Positions 44,774 to 54,277 of a stretch of 64,000 bases of DNA are shown piece after piece. The stretch is from SZUA-36 sp963753105. GTDB taxonomy: Bacteria; Pseudomonadota; Gammaproteobacteria; Xanthomonadales; SZUA-36. The DNA lies in the NCBI GenBank assembly GCA_963753105.1, contig CAVWBD010000001.1, positions 124,001 to 188,000 of the forward strand, given 5' to 3'. The position numbers and the translations under genes were made by a program. Below the pieces are notes generated by a model that searched no databases, had not been told where the DNA came from, and was given only the letters and a program-made list of their open reading frames with translations. Position 1 is the stretch's first letter, and every line of letters begins with the position of its first letter.

Positions 44774-45661
44774 ATGAGCCTGCAACCTGTTTACCTGATC
44801 GATGCCAGCATTTACATTTTCCGTGCCTGGTTTTCAATCTCGGATGAATTCTCGAACTCGGCGGGAGAGCCGACCAATGCAGTTTACGGTTTTACCGGCT
44901 TTTTATGCAGCCTGCTGGAACAGACACAGGCTGAACATATCGGCGTGGCCTTTGACGAGTCGCTGAGCAAGAGTTACCGCAACGATATTTACCCGGAGTA
45001 CAAGGCCAACCGGGATCCGGCGCCGGAAGAGCTGAAACGGCAGTTCCTTTGGGCCAGGGACGTGGCCGAAGCCTTGGGTCTGCGCTGTTTTATCGATCAG
45101 CGATATGAGGCCGATGACCTGATCGGCACACTGGCGGAACATTGGCGGGAACGTGGCCACCCGGTATGTATCGTCACCAGCGACAAGGACCTCGCCCAGT
45201 TGATCGGGAAAAACGACAGCTGGTGGGACTTCACACGTGGCCAGAAGCTCGACCAGTCCAGGATCAAGGACAAGTTCGGTGTCCATCCGCACCAGATAGC
45301 CGACTACCTGGCACTGACCGGCGATAGTGTCGATAACATCCCGGGAATCCCGGGCGTGGGCCCCAAGTCGGCGGCTGCTTTACTGAGCCACTTTGAAGAC
45401 CTGGATGCAATCTGGAAACGGATTGATGAAGTTCAGCACCTGAGTATCCGCGGTGCCAAGTCACTGCATAAAAAACTGGGTGAGCACCGGGAAGCAGCAG
45501 AACTGGCACGCCGGCTGACCGGCATCGAGACACGGGTGCCCTCCGCGCTCGAAGATCCGGGTCTGACCCGTGGCGAACTTGACGAAGCCCGCCTCAACCG
45601 GCTGTTCGATGAAATGGAATTTGGCGGAATGCTGCGCCGGCGCTGCATCCTGACTGCCTAG
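44774..45661 (+). CDS. 5'-3' exonuclease (PolA N-terminal / ExoIX-like)
   Basis: 295 residues. FEN-type nuclease: YLIDASIYIFRAWFS, IGVAFDESLSKSYRNDIYPEYKANR, YEADDLIGTLAEHW, VTSDKDLAQLI, then the helix-hairpin-helix GDSVDNIPGIPGVGPKSAAALL. The acidic metal ligands are kept. It probably removes 5' flaps or RNA ends as a stand-alone partner of DNA polymerase I. It diverges from rbr across 185 bases. Confidence 0.93.
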   Translation: MSLQPVYLIDASIYIFRAWFSISDEFSNSAGEPTNAVYGFTGFLCSLLEQTQAEHIGVAFDESLSKSYRNDIYPEYKANRDPAPEELKRQFLWARDVAEALGLRCFIDQRYEADDLIGTLAEHWRERGHPVCIVTSDKDLAQLIGKNDSWWDFTRGQKLDQSRIKDKFGVHPHQIADYLALTGDSVDNIPGIPGVGPKSAAALLSHFEDLDAIWKRIDEVQHLSIRGAKSLHKKLGEHREAAELARRLTGIETRVPSALEDPGLTRGELDEARLNRLFDEMEFGGMLRRRCILTA

Positions 45662-45681
45662 GGACGGCTAACAACTGCCAG

Positions 45682-47065
45682 TCACTGGTCCTTTTCCACT
45701 TTTCCCTGCTGCCCGGCAGCCTGTTCCTGCTGTTGGAGGTATAACATCATTTCAGGTGAAACCAGGTCCTCGTTGGAGTCCAATGCCGTACGCAACACGG
45801 TGACCGGCTTGGTCTTTTCACCGCTATCAGCCCGGTGGCTGTTGGCAAAATAAAACAACTCTTCACCTTTTTTCGTGCCAAAGCTGGGGAGGTCGAATTC
45901 CGGCTGTGCAACCGCCAGCGGTCGGACCGCCTCCACCTTGGTGCCGCTCGCATCCAGCCCCAGGCGCATGACGCGTTGCGGTGTGATGCCATTCTGGATA
46001 ATGACCAGGTGGTTATTCCACAAGTACATGCCGTCTATCCCGCCTACATTGAGCGTGTCCGGAATGGCCAGTTTTGCAGCCTGTTGGCTGGCAAAATCCA
46101 CCACCAGTATGCCCATCTCACGGTCGGCGATGTACATGATTCGACCATCCGTCTGCAGGGCGATGTCACGCAAGCTGACCATATCCCGGCGCGGCGAATA
46201 CTGCCTTGAGCTTCTGCTCTCCGGCTTGCTTGGAGTAGATGATCGGCAAAGCCCTATCCGCGATAAAGATATCACCGGCGTCGTTCATTACCATGCTGCC
46301 CAGCACATGGGAACGGCCATCAACCGGCACCGGGTAGCGGTGTACCAACTCCAGCGATTCAAGCTCGAACTCGTACAGGGAGGACCGCCCCTTGTCCGGC
46401 GGGCTGAAGTCCCTGAATGCCGGGATGGCTGCACTGCTGACCCACAGACGGTTACGCTCCTCGTCAACCAGGATATCCAGCACCGCCCACATGCCATTTT
46501 CATTGTCGGCCCTGATCAGCTCTTCAACCTGGCCCTGCTCGTCAACCGCCAGCACCTGGCCTTCGACGAAGGTCCCGATCAGGAACTTTTTCCGGGTCTG
46601 ATCCCAGGCCATGCTCCCCGGCATATTCACGTCATCCGGCAGCGTGAATACGGGTAATGCTTCACCCGCGGGTTTTGCTGCGTGCTTCATCAGGTCATTG
46701 ACATAATCAAACACCTCGGTGCCGCGGATATTCCTGCTGTCGTCGGACAGGGTGAAATCATATGCAAGGCCTTGCTGTTGCATACGCAACATCAGGTCAT
46801 ATGCGCGGGATTTATTATTCTGCAGCGCGTAGGCCAGAACCAGGCGATACATATACTCGCTGTTAAAGGGACGCATCTGGTGCAAACGCTCCAGCGCATT
46901 GCCAAGCGCGGCATAGTCCCCGGCGCCGTACGCCTCGTTGGCCCTGACCAGCAGTTCCGGCACGTTATCCGGCACAGCCTGAGCGCCCTGCGCCTGGGCC
47001 ACAAGCGGCGCATTTCCCAGTGCCAGCATCAGCACCACCACAAAACTCCCTACAAATTTATTCAA
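45682..47065 (-). pseudogene. secreted TPR plus beta-propeller-like protein, frameshifted
   Basis: The first frame (47065 down) gives a signal peptide, a TPR-like region (residues 35-110) and propeller-like blades (SMAWDQTRKKFLIGTFVEGQVLAVD), ending at FAAPGYGQLA. The rest continues in the +1 frame as RDMVSLRDIALQTDGRIMYIADREMGILVVDF to residue 460. Removing one C near 46190-46203 (rc of GCGCCGGG) joins the parts. Role unknown; the intact protein would be periplasmic. Confidence 0.75.
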
Positions 47066-47188
47066 CTTCGTTGTCCTTCTTTTGGTTGCTCACTATGAAC
47101 AGCCTGGTGCACTTTGGTTCCACGACCAACCGTTACCCGGGCAGTTGGGCTACAATCGGCGAAGTTTATCAGAGCAAGGGGTGCATCT

Positions 47189-47713
47189 GTGTCAAAAAGC
47201 GAAACAATTCACTACCTCGGGCGCTTTCTGGGACTCAAAGAAGTTGATGGATGGGAATACGCGTTTCGAACCAACGCCAGCGGTGTGATCGTGCTGGTAC
47301 CGGTTACCGACGCAGGTGAACTGGTACTGGTCGAACAGTACCGCACCCCCGTGAGAAACCGCGTGATCGAGCTGCCAGCCGGACTGGTCGGCGACAACGG
47401 TGATTCAAGCGAGGATTTCGAGGTCGCCGCACAACGGGAATTGTTTGAAGAAACCGGCTACCGGGCCGGTTCGCTTGAGAAGTTGCTGACCAGCCCGAGC
47501 ACGGCGGGTATGGCCAGCGAGATCATCACGATTTACCTCGCCCGTGACCTGCAACGCAGCGGTCCCGGCGGTGGTGACGCCAGTGAAGACATCACCGTGC
47601 ATCACGTTTTGATCGATGAAGCGGTCACCTGGCTGCAAGGGAAACAGGCCGAAGGAATCATGGTCGACCACAAGGTCTTTGCCGGCCTGTTCTGGGCCGG
47701 TTTGCGGCCTTGA
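47189..47713 (+). CDS. Nudix hydrolase (ADP-sugar pyrophosphatase type)
   Basis: 174 residues from the GTG at 47189 with AAGGGG upstream; the longer frame from 47114 lacks a ribosome site. The Nudix box is at about residues 73-95, with core REL-EETGY (GDSSEDFEVAAQRELFEETG), and VLVEQYRTPVRNRVIELPAGL precedes it as in ADP-ribose pyrophosphatases. It clears nucleoside diphosphate sugars. Confidence 0.88.
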   Translation: MSKSETIHYLGRFLGLKEVDGWEYAFRTNASGVIVLVPVTDAGELVLVEQYRTPVRNRVIELPAGLVGDNGDSSEDFEVAAQRELFEETGYRAGSLEKLLTSPSTAGMASEIITIYLARDLQRSGPGGGDASEDITVHHVLIDEAVTWLQGKQAEGIMVDHKVFAGLFWAGLRP

Positions 47714-47775
47714 CCGAACCCGGCAAACTGGCCACCATGTAGCTCATCTCCACCACCTCAATTCCTGGAACAACC

Positions 47776-48811
47776 ATGCATAAAAAAACTTCCACATCCT
47801 GGCTGAAGATCAGCTGGATTATTGTCGTTGCAGCGCTGCTGAGCATGAACTGTGTCATGGCGGACAGCAAGCCGGCCATCGTCATCCATGGCGGCGCCGG
47901 CAGCATGACAAAATCAACCCTGAGCGATGAGCAGGAAGCCGCGATCCGCGCCAAGCTGGAGCAATCCGTCCAGGCAGGTTACCAGGCGCTGCTGGATGGA
48001 GCGCCTGCAACCACGGCCATCACGGTCGCCATCAATATCCTGGAAGACTCACCGCTATTCAATGCCGGCAAGGGTGCTGTTTTTAACGCCGCAGGAAAGA
48101 ACGAAATGGATGCCTCCATCATGGAAGGCGCGGGACTCAACGCCGGCGCCGTGGCATCCGTCACCCGCATCAGGAACCCGATCAACCTGGCGTTAAAAGT
48201 CATGACGGACTCGAAACACGTCATGCTGATGGGCGAAGGCGCTGAGGAATTCGCCCGCCAACAGGGTATTACAATGACAGACCCGGCCTATTTCCGCACC
48301 GAAACCCGCTGGCAGCAGTTGCAGAAAATCAAGGCCAAAGAAGCTGAAAAGGAGACTGCCGCCAATCCGGGCATCACGCGACGAATGGTTCTCGACCGTT
48401 GGCGCCGTCGCGCTTGATGGGCAGGGCAACCTGGCAGCAGGAACTTCCACGGGCGGTATGACCAACAAGCGTTGGGGACGAGTGGGTGACTCACCGATCA
48501 TCGGCGCTGGCACTTACGCCAATAACAAGAGCTGTGCGGTCAGCGCCACCGGTCACGGGGAGTACTTCATCCGTTTTGTGGTGGCCTACAACATCTGCAA
48601 CCGGGTCGAACTCGGTACACCACTGATGGATGCCGCGGACACCGTCATCAACGATGTCCTGGTCAAGGCCGGCGGTGGCGGTGGCGTCATCGCCATGGAT
48701 TCTGCCGGCAATATCGCCACGCCGTTCAATACGCAAGGGATGTACCGCGCCTCTATCACTACCGACGGTCAAATGACCGTCTCGATTTACCGCGCGGAAG
48801 ATTCTGATTAA
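47776..48811 (+). pseudogene. periplasmic isoaspartyl peptidase / L-asparaginase, frameshifted
   Basis: The first frame has a signal peptide and the alpha-subunit region (IVIHGGAG, FNAGKGAVFNAAGKNEMDASIMEG), then breaks at AANPGITRR. In the +1 frame the catalytic block DEWFSTVGAVALDGQGNL and GTSTGGMTNKRWGRVGDSPIIGAGTYA continue to 48811. One base must be removed near 48373-48385. The catalytic Thr is in STVGAVAL. Close to the intact gene at 51833, but exported. Such enzymes self-cleave and hydrolyse beta-aspartyl peptides and asparagine. Confidence 0.85.
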
Positions 48812-48834
48812 TCAATTTATGCTGGAACAATGAA

Positions 48835-50373
48835 ATGTTGAAAAGACTGACAGTAATAACAGTTTTATTGCTTGGGGCTTTCGAAATTAACGCGGCTGAA
48901 TTGCAGACAGCGCTGGAGAAATCCGGCTGGCAGCAGTTGAGCAGCCATGAACAGATGATGGCCTACCTGGAGCCACTGGCCGATTCCTCGCCCAGGGTTA
49001 CATTGAAACCCATCGGCACCTCCGTATCAGGCAGACCCATTCCCGCCCTGTTTTTCTCCGAAGATTCCGTCTTTGCCTCCCAACGTGACAAAAAACCGCT
49101 GGTCATGATGTTTTGCCAGCAGCACGGCAATGAGCCATCCGGTAAAGAGGCCGCCATGATCGTGGCACGCAGACTGTTGAGCGAAGACGCGGGCTTGTTA
49201 AAAAAACTGGATTTGATCCTGGTTCCCCAGGTTAACCCGGATGGTTCTGAAGCCGGTCAGCGTCGTAATGCAAACGACATGGACCTGAACCGGAACCACG
49301 TAATTCTCAGTGAGCCGGAATCCAGCGCCCTGCACCAGCTTTTTTTGGACTGGATGCCCGAAGTCACCCTGGATGTACACGAGTACAACGCCGTACTCAC
49401 GAGGTGGATCGAGGAGGGCTATATCAAAGATGCTGACGAAATGCTGGGCGGAGTCACGAATCTGAATATCGACCCCGGGATCATCCGTTTTACCCGGGAT
49501 GTTTTCATCCCGGAAACGGGTAAAGGGATTGAAGAAGACGGTTTCCGTTTCCACCGTTACATTGTCGGTGAGCCGTTCGAAGAAAAGGTCGTGCGCTACT
49601 CCACGACGGCCATCAATGACGGCAGGCAAAGCATGGGGATCCACAACACCCTGTCATTCATCATCGAGGGCAAACGTTATGGAAATCTCACCAATGAAAT
49701 AGAAAAACGCACCAAGGGCCAGGTCTCAGCCATGATCAATTTCCTCGAAACGGTAGACCGGCACGCCGGGGACATATTGTCGATCGTGCAGCGGGCCCGC
49801 AGGGAAATGGCAGGCCAGCATGAGAGCAATACCCAAATGGAATATTTTCCCGACAAGGACAATCCCACGCTGATGTTCCCGGTCTTCGACCTCAACAGTT
49901 GGACCCACACAGAAAGGGAACTGGCATTTTTCAAACCACTGGTTTTGGTCAAGAAAAGTATCGTCAAACCAGCCGCCTATGCTATTCCTGCCACGGAAAC
50001 GCGCTTGATTGAACTGCTGAAAAGACACCGGTTTGCAATGCTGGTCCTGAACAACGACCAGCAGGTGATGACCGAAACCTACCTGGTCAGACACGTGACC
50101 GATGGCATTGACGAGGAAAAACCCACCTTTTTGATCGACCTTGAAAAGACGGTGCAAAATGAAACCTTGCAAGCGGGTACCGTCATCGTTCCCGTCGAAG
50201 GCACAGCCTCGAACCTGGTTCCGCTGATACTGGAGCCGGAGTCCACCTGGGGCATCGTATCGACCCGTGCCATGGGCAAATACCTGTTTGACGGCTACCT
50301 GGCCGAAGGCAAACCCTACCCGGTTAAACGCCTGGTATCACTTGAAAGCCTGGATACAGAACAAGCGGAATAG
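48835..50373 (+). CDS. exported M14-family zinc carboxypeptidase-like protein
   Basis: 512 residues with a signal peptide. Zinc ligands: QQHGNEPSGKE (His, Glu near residue 100) and DVHEYN (His near 182). DLNRNH and the probable catalytic Glu in FIIEGKRYG follow. The C-terminal 190 residues form a family-specific extension. It probably removes C-terminal residues from periplasmic peptides, feeding the flanking isoaspartyl peptidases and transporter. It starts 24 bases after the frameshifted asparaginase. Confidence 0.87.
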   Translation: MLKRLTVITVLLLGAFEINAAELQTALEKSGWQQLSSHEQMMAYLEPLADSSPRVTLKPIGTSVSGRPIPALFFSEDSVFASQRDKKPLVMMFCQQHGNEPSGKEAAMIVARRLLSEDAGLLKKLDLILVPQVNPDGSEAGQRRNANDMDLNRNHVILSEPESSALHQLFLDWMPEVTLDVHEYNAVLTRWIEEGYIKDADEMLGGVTNLNIDPGIIRFTRDVFIPETGKGIEEDGFRFHRYIVGEPFEEKVVRYSTTAINDGRQSMGIHNTLSFIIEGKRYGNLTNEIEKRTKGQVSAMINFLETVDRHAGDILSIVQRARREMAGQHESNTQMEYFPDKDNPTLMFPVFDLNSWTHTERELAFFKPLVLVKKSIVKPAAYAIPATETRLIELLKRHRFAMLVLNNDQQVMTETYLVRHVTDGIDEEKPTFLIDLEKTVQNETLQAGTVIVPVEGTASNLVPLILEPESTWGIVSTRAMGKYLFDGYLAEGKPYPVKRLVSLESLDTEQAE

Positions 50374-50410
50374 CGCTCACAATAACTCAATAACAACATA
50401 TTGAAAGGCC

Positions 50411-51832
50411 ATGAAACAGACAACGGTTACTGAAAAAACCAAGCCCACCTTTATCCAGTCTTTGATACCGCTTTTTGCCATCGCTCTTTTCCTGGGTGTG
50501 GGCTACGGCGTGTTTCATCTGAATGCCGAGGTGCTTCTCATTGCTGCGGCCATCGTCGCCGGAACCATCGCGGTGAAACTGGGCTACAACTACAAGGAAA
50601 TTGAAAGCGGCATCCTCGAGAGCATGATGAAAGGCATGCCGGCCATGTTGATCGTTATCGTAGTTGGCGCCCTGATCGGTTCATGGATCGCTGCCGGCAC
50701 CATTCCGATGCTCATCTATTACGGGCTCGAATTGATTTCACCCCGGTTCTTTTTAATGACCGCCTGCGTGGTATCCAGCGTGGTATCGCTGGTAACCGGC
50801 ACTTCCTACGGTACGGTCGGCACCATCGGCGTGGCATTTATCGGCATTGCCAGCGGGCTGGGTATTCCGCTGGACCAGGCGGCAGGCGCCATTGTGGCCG
50901 GCGCTTATTTCGGGGATAAATTGTCACCCTTTTCCGATACCACTAACCTCGCGCCAATTGCCGCGCGCAGTAACCTGTTTGACCACATCCGGCACATGTT
51001 ATGGACAACTGCACCCGCCTGGATGGTGGGAATGGCCGTGTATTTCGTGATGGGGTTAATGTCCGGACAGGATTTCAGCGCAACGATGGAGCGGGCGGAA
51101 AACATCCAGCAGATCCTGAAAGACGGATTTCAGTTCCACTTCTTACTGCTCATCCCGCTGGTCATTACCCTGTTTTTTGCCATGCGTAAAAAACCGGTGA
51201 TACCCGGCATGCTGTTATCGGCCGGCGTGGCCGTCATCCTGGCCATTTTTGTTCAAAACCTAGAAATGACCACTGCGGTAAAATCATTGGTCAAAGGTTT
51301 TGAAGCAGCAACCGGTGATGTCATGGTCGATAAACTGCTCACCCGTGGCGGGATGGTGTCCATGATGCACGTGACGCTGATCGCATTTTGCGCTTTTGCA
51401 TTTGGCGGTATCGTGCAAAAGGCCGGGATGCTCGATGTTCTGCTCGAGCGCTTGCTGAGAGTGGCGAACACCGTCGGGCGTATCGTGGCTTCCACCGTTG
51501 CCTCCAGCATCGCGGTTGCCGTGATGACCGGCAGTTCCTTCCTGTCCATCCTGATACCCGGTGAACTGTTTGCCCCGGCTTACAAAAAATTCAACCTGGC
51601 TGCCAAGAATTTATCCCGCACCACGGAAGACAGTGGCACGGTGATCGTGCCCCTGGTGCCGTGGAGTATTGCGGGCGTATTCATGGCCGGCACGCTGGGG
51701 GTTGATACACTCGCCTACGCGCCCTGGGCGATCATGTGTTACACCGGGTTTATATTTGCACTCCTGTACGGGTTTACCGGTTTTGCCATCGCGCCCCGTA
51801 TCAATGAAGACGAGACGACACCGGGAAGCTGA
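50411..51832 (+). CDS. NhaC-family Na+/H+ antiporter or Na+-coupled transporter
   Basis: 473 residues with about 11-12 hydrophobic segments. NhaC marks: TGTSYGTVGTIGVAFIGIASGLGIPLDQAAGAIVAGAYFGDKLSPFSDTTNLA and a repeat-like TGSSFLSILIPGELFAPAYKK. Relatives include Na+/H+ and Na+-lactate/H+-malate exchangers. Its position between a peptidase and an asparaginase makes an amino-acid or organic-acid role as plausible as pure Na+ export. The next gene starts at the following base. Confidence 0.88.
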   Translation: MKQTTVTEKTKPTFIQSLIPLFAIALFLGVGYGVFHLNAEVLLIAAAIVAGTIAVKLGYNYKEIESGILESMMKGMPAMLIVIVVGALIGSWIAAGTIPMLIYYGLELISPRFFLMTACVVSSVVSLVTGTSYGTVGTIGVAFIGIASGLGIPLDQAAGAIVAGAYFGDKLSPFSDTTNLAPIAARSNLFDHIRHMLWTTAPAWMVGMAVYFVMGLMSGQDFSATMERAENIQQILKDGFQFHFLLLIPLVITLFFAMRKKPVIPGMLLSAGVAVILAIFVQNLEMTTAVKSLVKGFEAATGDVMVDKLLTRGGMVSMMHVTLIAFCAFAFGGIVQKAGMLDVLLERLLRVANTVGRIVASTVASSIAVAVMTGSSFLSILIPGELFAPAYKKFNLAAKNLSRTTEDSGTVIVPLVPWSIAGVFMAGTLGVDTLAYAPWAIMCYTGFIFALLYGFTGFAIAPRINEDETTPGS

Positions 51833-52828
51833 ATGAGTAACGAGGAAGTCAACAAAAAAGTGGCTATCGTCATCCATGGCGGTGCTGGGGTCATTACCCG
51901 ATCGGACATGGAAAGTGAACGGGAAGCCGCTATCCGTACCGTTCTCAAAGAATCTGTACAAGCAGGTCATACGGCCTTGCTGGACGGCGCATCCAGCACC
52001 GCTGCCGTGACCGCCGCCATCAAGGTCATGGAGGATTCGCCGCTGTTTAACGCGGGTAAAGGCGCCGTTTATAACGCGGATGGCAACCATGAAATGGATG
52101 CCTCCATCATGGAAGGTTCCGACTTGAATGCGGGTGCTATTGCGGCCGTCAAACATATCAGGAACCCGATCGACCTCGCCTTGAATGTCATGACAGACTC
52201 GCCGCATGTCATGTTGATGGGCGATGGCGCCGAGGAATTTGCCCGCCGGCAGGGTTTTGAAATGATGGACCCGGCCTATTTCCACACCGATTTCCGCTGG
52301 CAGCAATTACAGGGCATCAAGGCCAGGGAGGCCGCCCATGAAGCACCCCCGGCAGATGACGAAGACGACCGGTGGTTTTCAACCGTTGGCGCAGTGGCCC
52401 TGGACGGGGATGGCAACCTCACGGCCGGAACCTCCACCGGCGGGACCTCCAACAAGCGCTGGGGACGGGTCGGCGATTCGCCGATAATAGGCGCAGGAAC
52501 CTACGCCGATAACAACAGTTGCGCGGTGAGTGCGACCGGTCACGGCGAGCTCTTCATGCGCTACGTGGTGGCGTATAACATCTGCCATCGGGTCGCACTT
52601 GGCGCTTCGCTGGACGAGGCCGCGAACACCGTGGTCAATGACATCCTGGTCAAAGCTGGCGGAGAAGGTGGTGTCATTGCCATGGACCGGTTTGGCAATA
52701 TTGCGATGCCCTTCAATTCGGAGGGTATGTACCGCGCCAGCATTGATACCGAGGGGAAATTGACAGTCGTGATCTACCGTGAGGGCGGTGAGGCAATCCC
52801 TACCCTGACCGGCAGCGTCGATCACTGA
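51833..52828 (+). CDS. iaaA: isoaspartyl peptidase / L-asparaginase (Ntn hydrolase)
   Basis: 331 residues, no signal peptide, so cytoplasmic. IVIHGGAG, FNAGKGAVYNADGNHEMDASIMEG and the cleavage/catalytic Thr in DRWFSTVGAVAL are intact, then GTSTGGTSNKRWGRVGDSPIIGAGTYA. The precursor splits before Thr to form alpha and beta subunits. It hydrolyses beta-aspartyl dipeptides and asparagine. Very similar to the exported, broken copy at 47776; the pair brackets M14 peptidase and NhaC. Confidence 0.93.
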   Translation: MSNEEVNKKVAIVIHGGAGVITRSDMESEREAAIRTVLKESVQAGHTALLDGASSTAAVTAAIKVMEDSPLFNAGKGAVYNADGNHEMDASIMEGSDLNAGAIAAVKHIRNPIDLALNVMTDSPHVMLMGDGAEEFARRQGFEMMDPAYFHTDFRWQQLQGIKAREAAHEAPPADDEDDRWFSTVGAVALDGDGNLTAGTSTGGTSNKRWGRVGDSPIIGAGTYADNNSCAVSATGHGELFMRYVVAYNICHRVALGASLDEAANTVVNDILVKAGGEGGVIAMDRFGNIAMPFNSEGMYRASIDTEGKLTVVIYREGGEAIPTLTGSVDH

Positions 52829-52907
52829 TTCCCTGTGTGGAAAAGCCTAATTGTTGGAGCGGCGATCTCAATGCAATCAGTAGGGCAATATCTAACCTTT
52901 AATCTAT

Positions 52908-53322
52908 CGCTCGGTGGTTTGCCAGTGTGGGCTCCCGGCCCCGCAGCCGTGCCGGCTTCCCTCTCCTTCGAGCCGTCTTAACGGGGCCGGCCTTACAGGG
53001 CGTCCTGCCCTGGGCGGCCTGCAATGGACATCCCGTCCATTGCTCCCCTAACGACTCTCAGGACGCGGTGCTTAGAGGTCGCCCACACTGGCAAACCACC
53101 GGGCTGTTATGAAGATGTCAGTTGCGATTGTTCTCAGGCCAGTAGCGGAGTATTTCGAGCTGTGCCGGCGTGTTCCTTACCCGGGACCGTAATTCGTCGG
53201 GAAACGAATTACCGAGCGCCCATGGCAGGGATTGTTCCCGACAATCCCCTGCATTTCCTCCATCCCTGGAGGTCAGATGGCTCGAGCATGTCCCGGGAAG
53301 GAATACCCGGTACAGCCTGCGA
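52908..53322 (+). repeat. dispersed structured repeat, copy 2
   Basis: The outer arms at 52912-52932 and 53081-53101 are a perfect 21-bp inverted repeat enclosing 148 bases, the same spacing as copy 1. Internal hairpins are GCAATGGAC/GTCCATTGC (53021-53043) and GTAATTCGT/ACGAATTAC (53189-53212). The 55-nt module (53225-53279; GCAGGGATTGT paired with ACAATCCCCTGC) is inserted within this copy, whereas in copy 1 it lies downstream. A short REP-like fragment (GGAGCGGCGATCTC) precedes it. It fills the convergent iaaA/metF gap. Confidence 0.87.
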
Positions 53323-53369
53323 GGTGATCGCTGCAAGGCGCCGTTCCCTCAATGTGCCTGATCGTGTTT

Positions 53370-54212
53370 TTAGAGATAGTTCAGACGCTGCCACAAACGC
53401 ATGGTCGTATTGGCGCGGTTAAGCGTATAGATGTGCAAACCCGGGGCGCCGCCGAGGATCAGGCGTTCGCACAGCTTGGTGACGACCTCCAGGCCAAATT
53501 CCCGGATAGAGCCATCATCATCACCAAATGAATGCAGTCGTTTGCGTATCCAGCGTGGAATCTCGGCGCCACACATCGCGGAAAACCGCTCAAGGCCCTT
53601 GTAGTTAGTAATCGGCATGATGCCCGGTGTAATCGGGATGTCTATGCCGTGGCGTTCACAATCATCCAGGAATTGAAAATAACAGTCCGTGTTATAGAAA
53701 TACTGGGTGGTGGCACCATCGGCGCCCGCGTCCACTTTTTCCTTGAAGTACTTGAACTCGGACTCGGGCGAGGTCGACTCCGGGTGAAATTCCGGGTAGC
53801 AGGCCACCTCGATATGGAATTCGTTGGGAAATGCCTCCTGCACAAAGCGCACCAGGTCGCTGGCGTACTGGAAAGGTCCCGGGGCAATGACACCCTCGGG
53901 GCGATCACCACGCAATACCACGACACGTTCGACACCCGCTTCCAGGTAGGACTTCAGCAAACTGCACAGCATGTCGCGATCCTGGGCCATGCAGGAGATA
54001 TGCGGCGCTACGGGAACACCGGATTTATCCAGCAGGTCCCTGACAGTTTGCAGGGTCGCATCCACCGATGATCCACCCGCACCAAAGGTCACCGACAGGT
54101 AACGCGGGTTCAGACGCGAGAGCCTTTGCCACGTAGCCTCCAGCGTCGCACGTTGCGCATCGTTGCGCGGCGGGAAAAACTCGAACGAAATTGGGACTTT
54201 GGATTTGACCAT
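53370..54212 (-). CDS. metF: 5,10-methylenetetrahydrofolate reductase
   Basis: 280 residues, the bacterial FAD-dependent form. ISFEFFPPRN (Glu of the active site), YLSVTFGAGGSS, VALRGDRPEG-like VVLRGDRPEG and DAGADGATTQYFYN are present. It makes 5-methyl-THF for methionine synthesis. Third gene of metK-ahcY-metF on the minus strand, joining the SAM cycle to the folate supply of methyl groups. Confidence 0.96.
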   Translation of the reverse strand: MVKSKVPISFEFFPPRNDAQRATLEATWQRLSRLNPRYLSVTFGAGGSSVDATLQTVRDLLDKSGVPVAPHISCMAQDRDMLCSLLKSYLEAGVERVVVLRGDRPEGVIAPGPFQYASDLVRFVQEAFPNEFHIEVACYPEFHPESTSPESEFKYFKEKVDAGADGATTQYFYNTDCYFQFLDDCERHGIDIPITPGIMPITNYKGLERFSAMCGAEIPRWIRKRLHSFGDDDGSIREFGLEVVTKLCERLILGGAPGLHIYTLNRANTTMRLWQRLNYL

Positions 54213-54239
54213 GGTGTTGTTACGGCTTAGCAGACCGGC

Positions 54240-54263
54240 GCCATCCCGGATAACCGGGATGGC
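54240..54263 (-). other. perfect 10-bp hairpin between ahcY and metF
   Basis: GCCATCCCGG-ATAA-CCGGGATGGC lies in the 65-base gap ahead of metF. No T-tract follows on the minus strand, so it is more likely an mRNA-processing or stability hairpin than a terminator. Confidence 0.5.
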
Positions 54264-54277
54264 TGATTGCCGTTATC

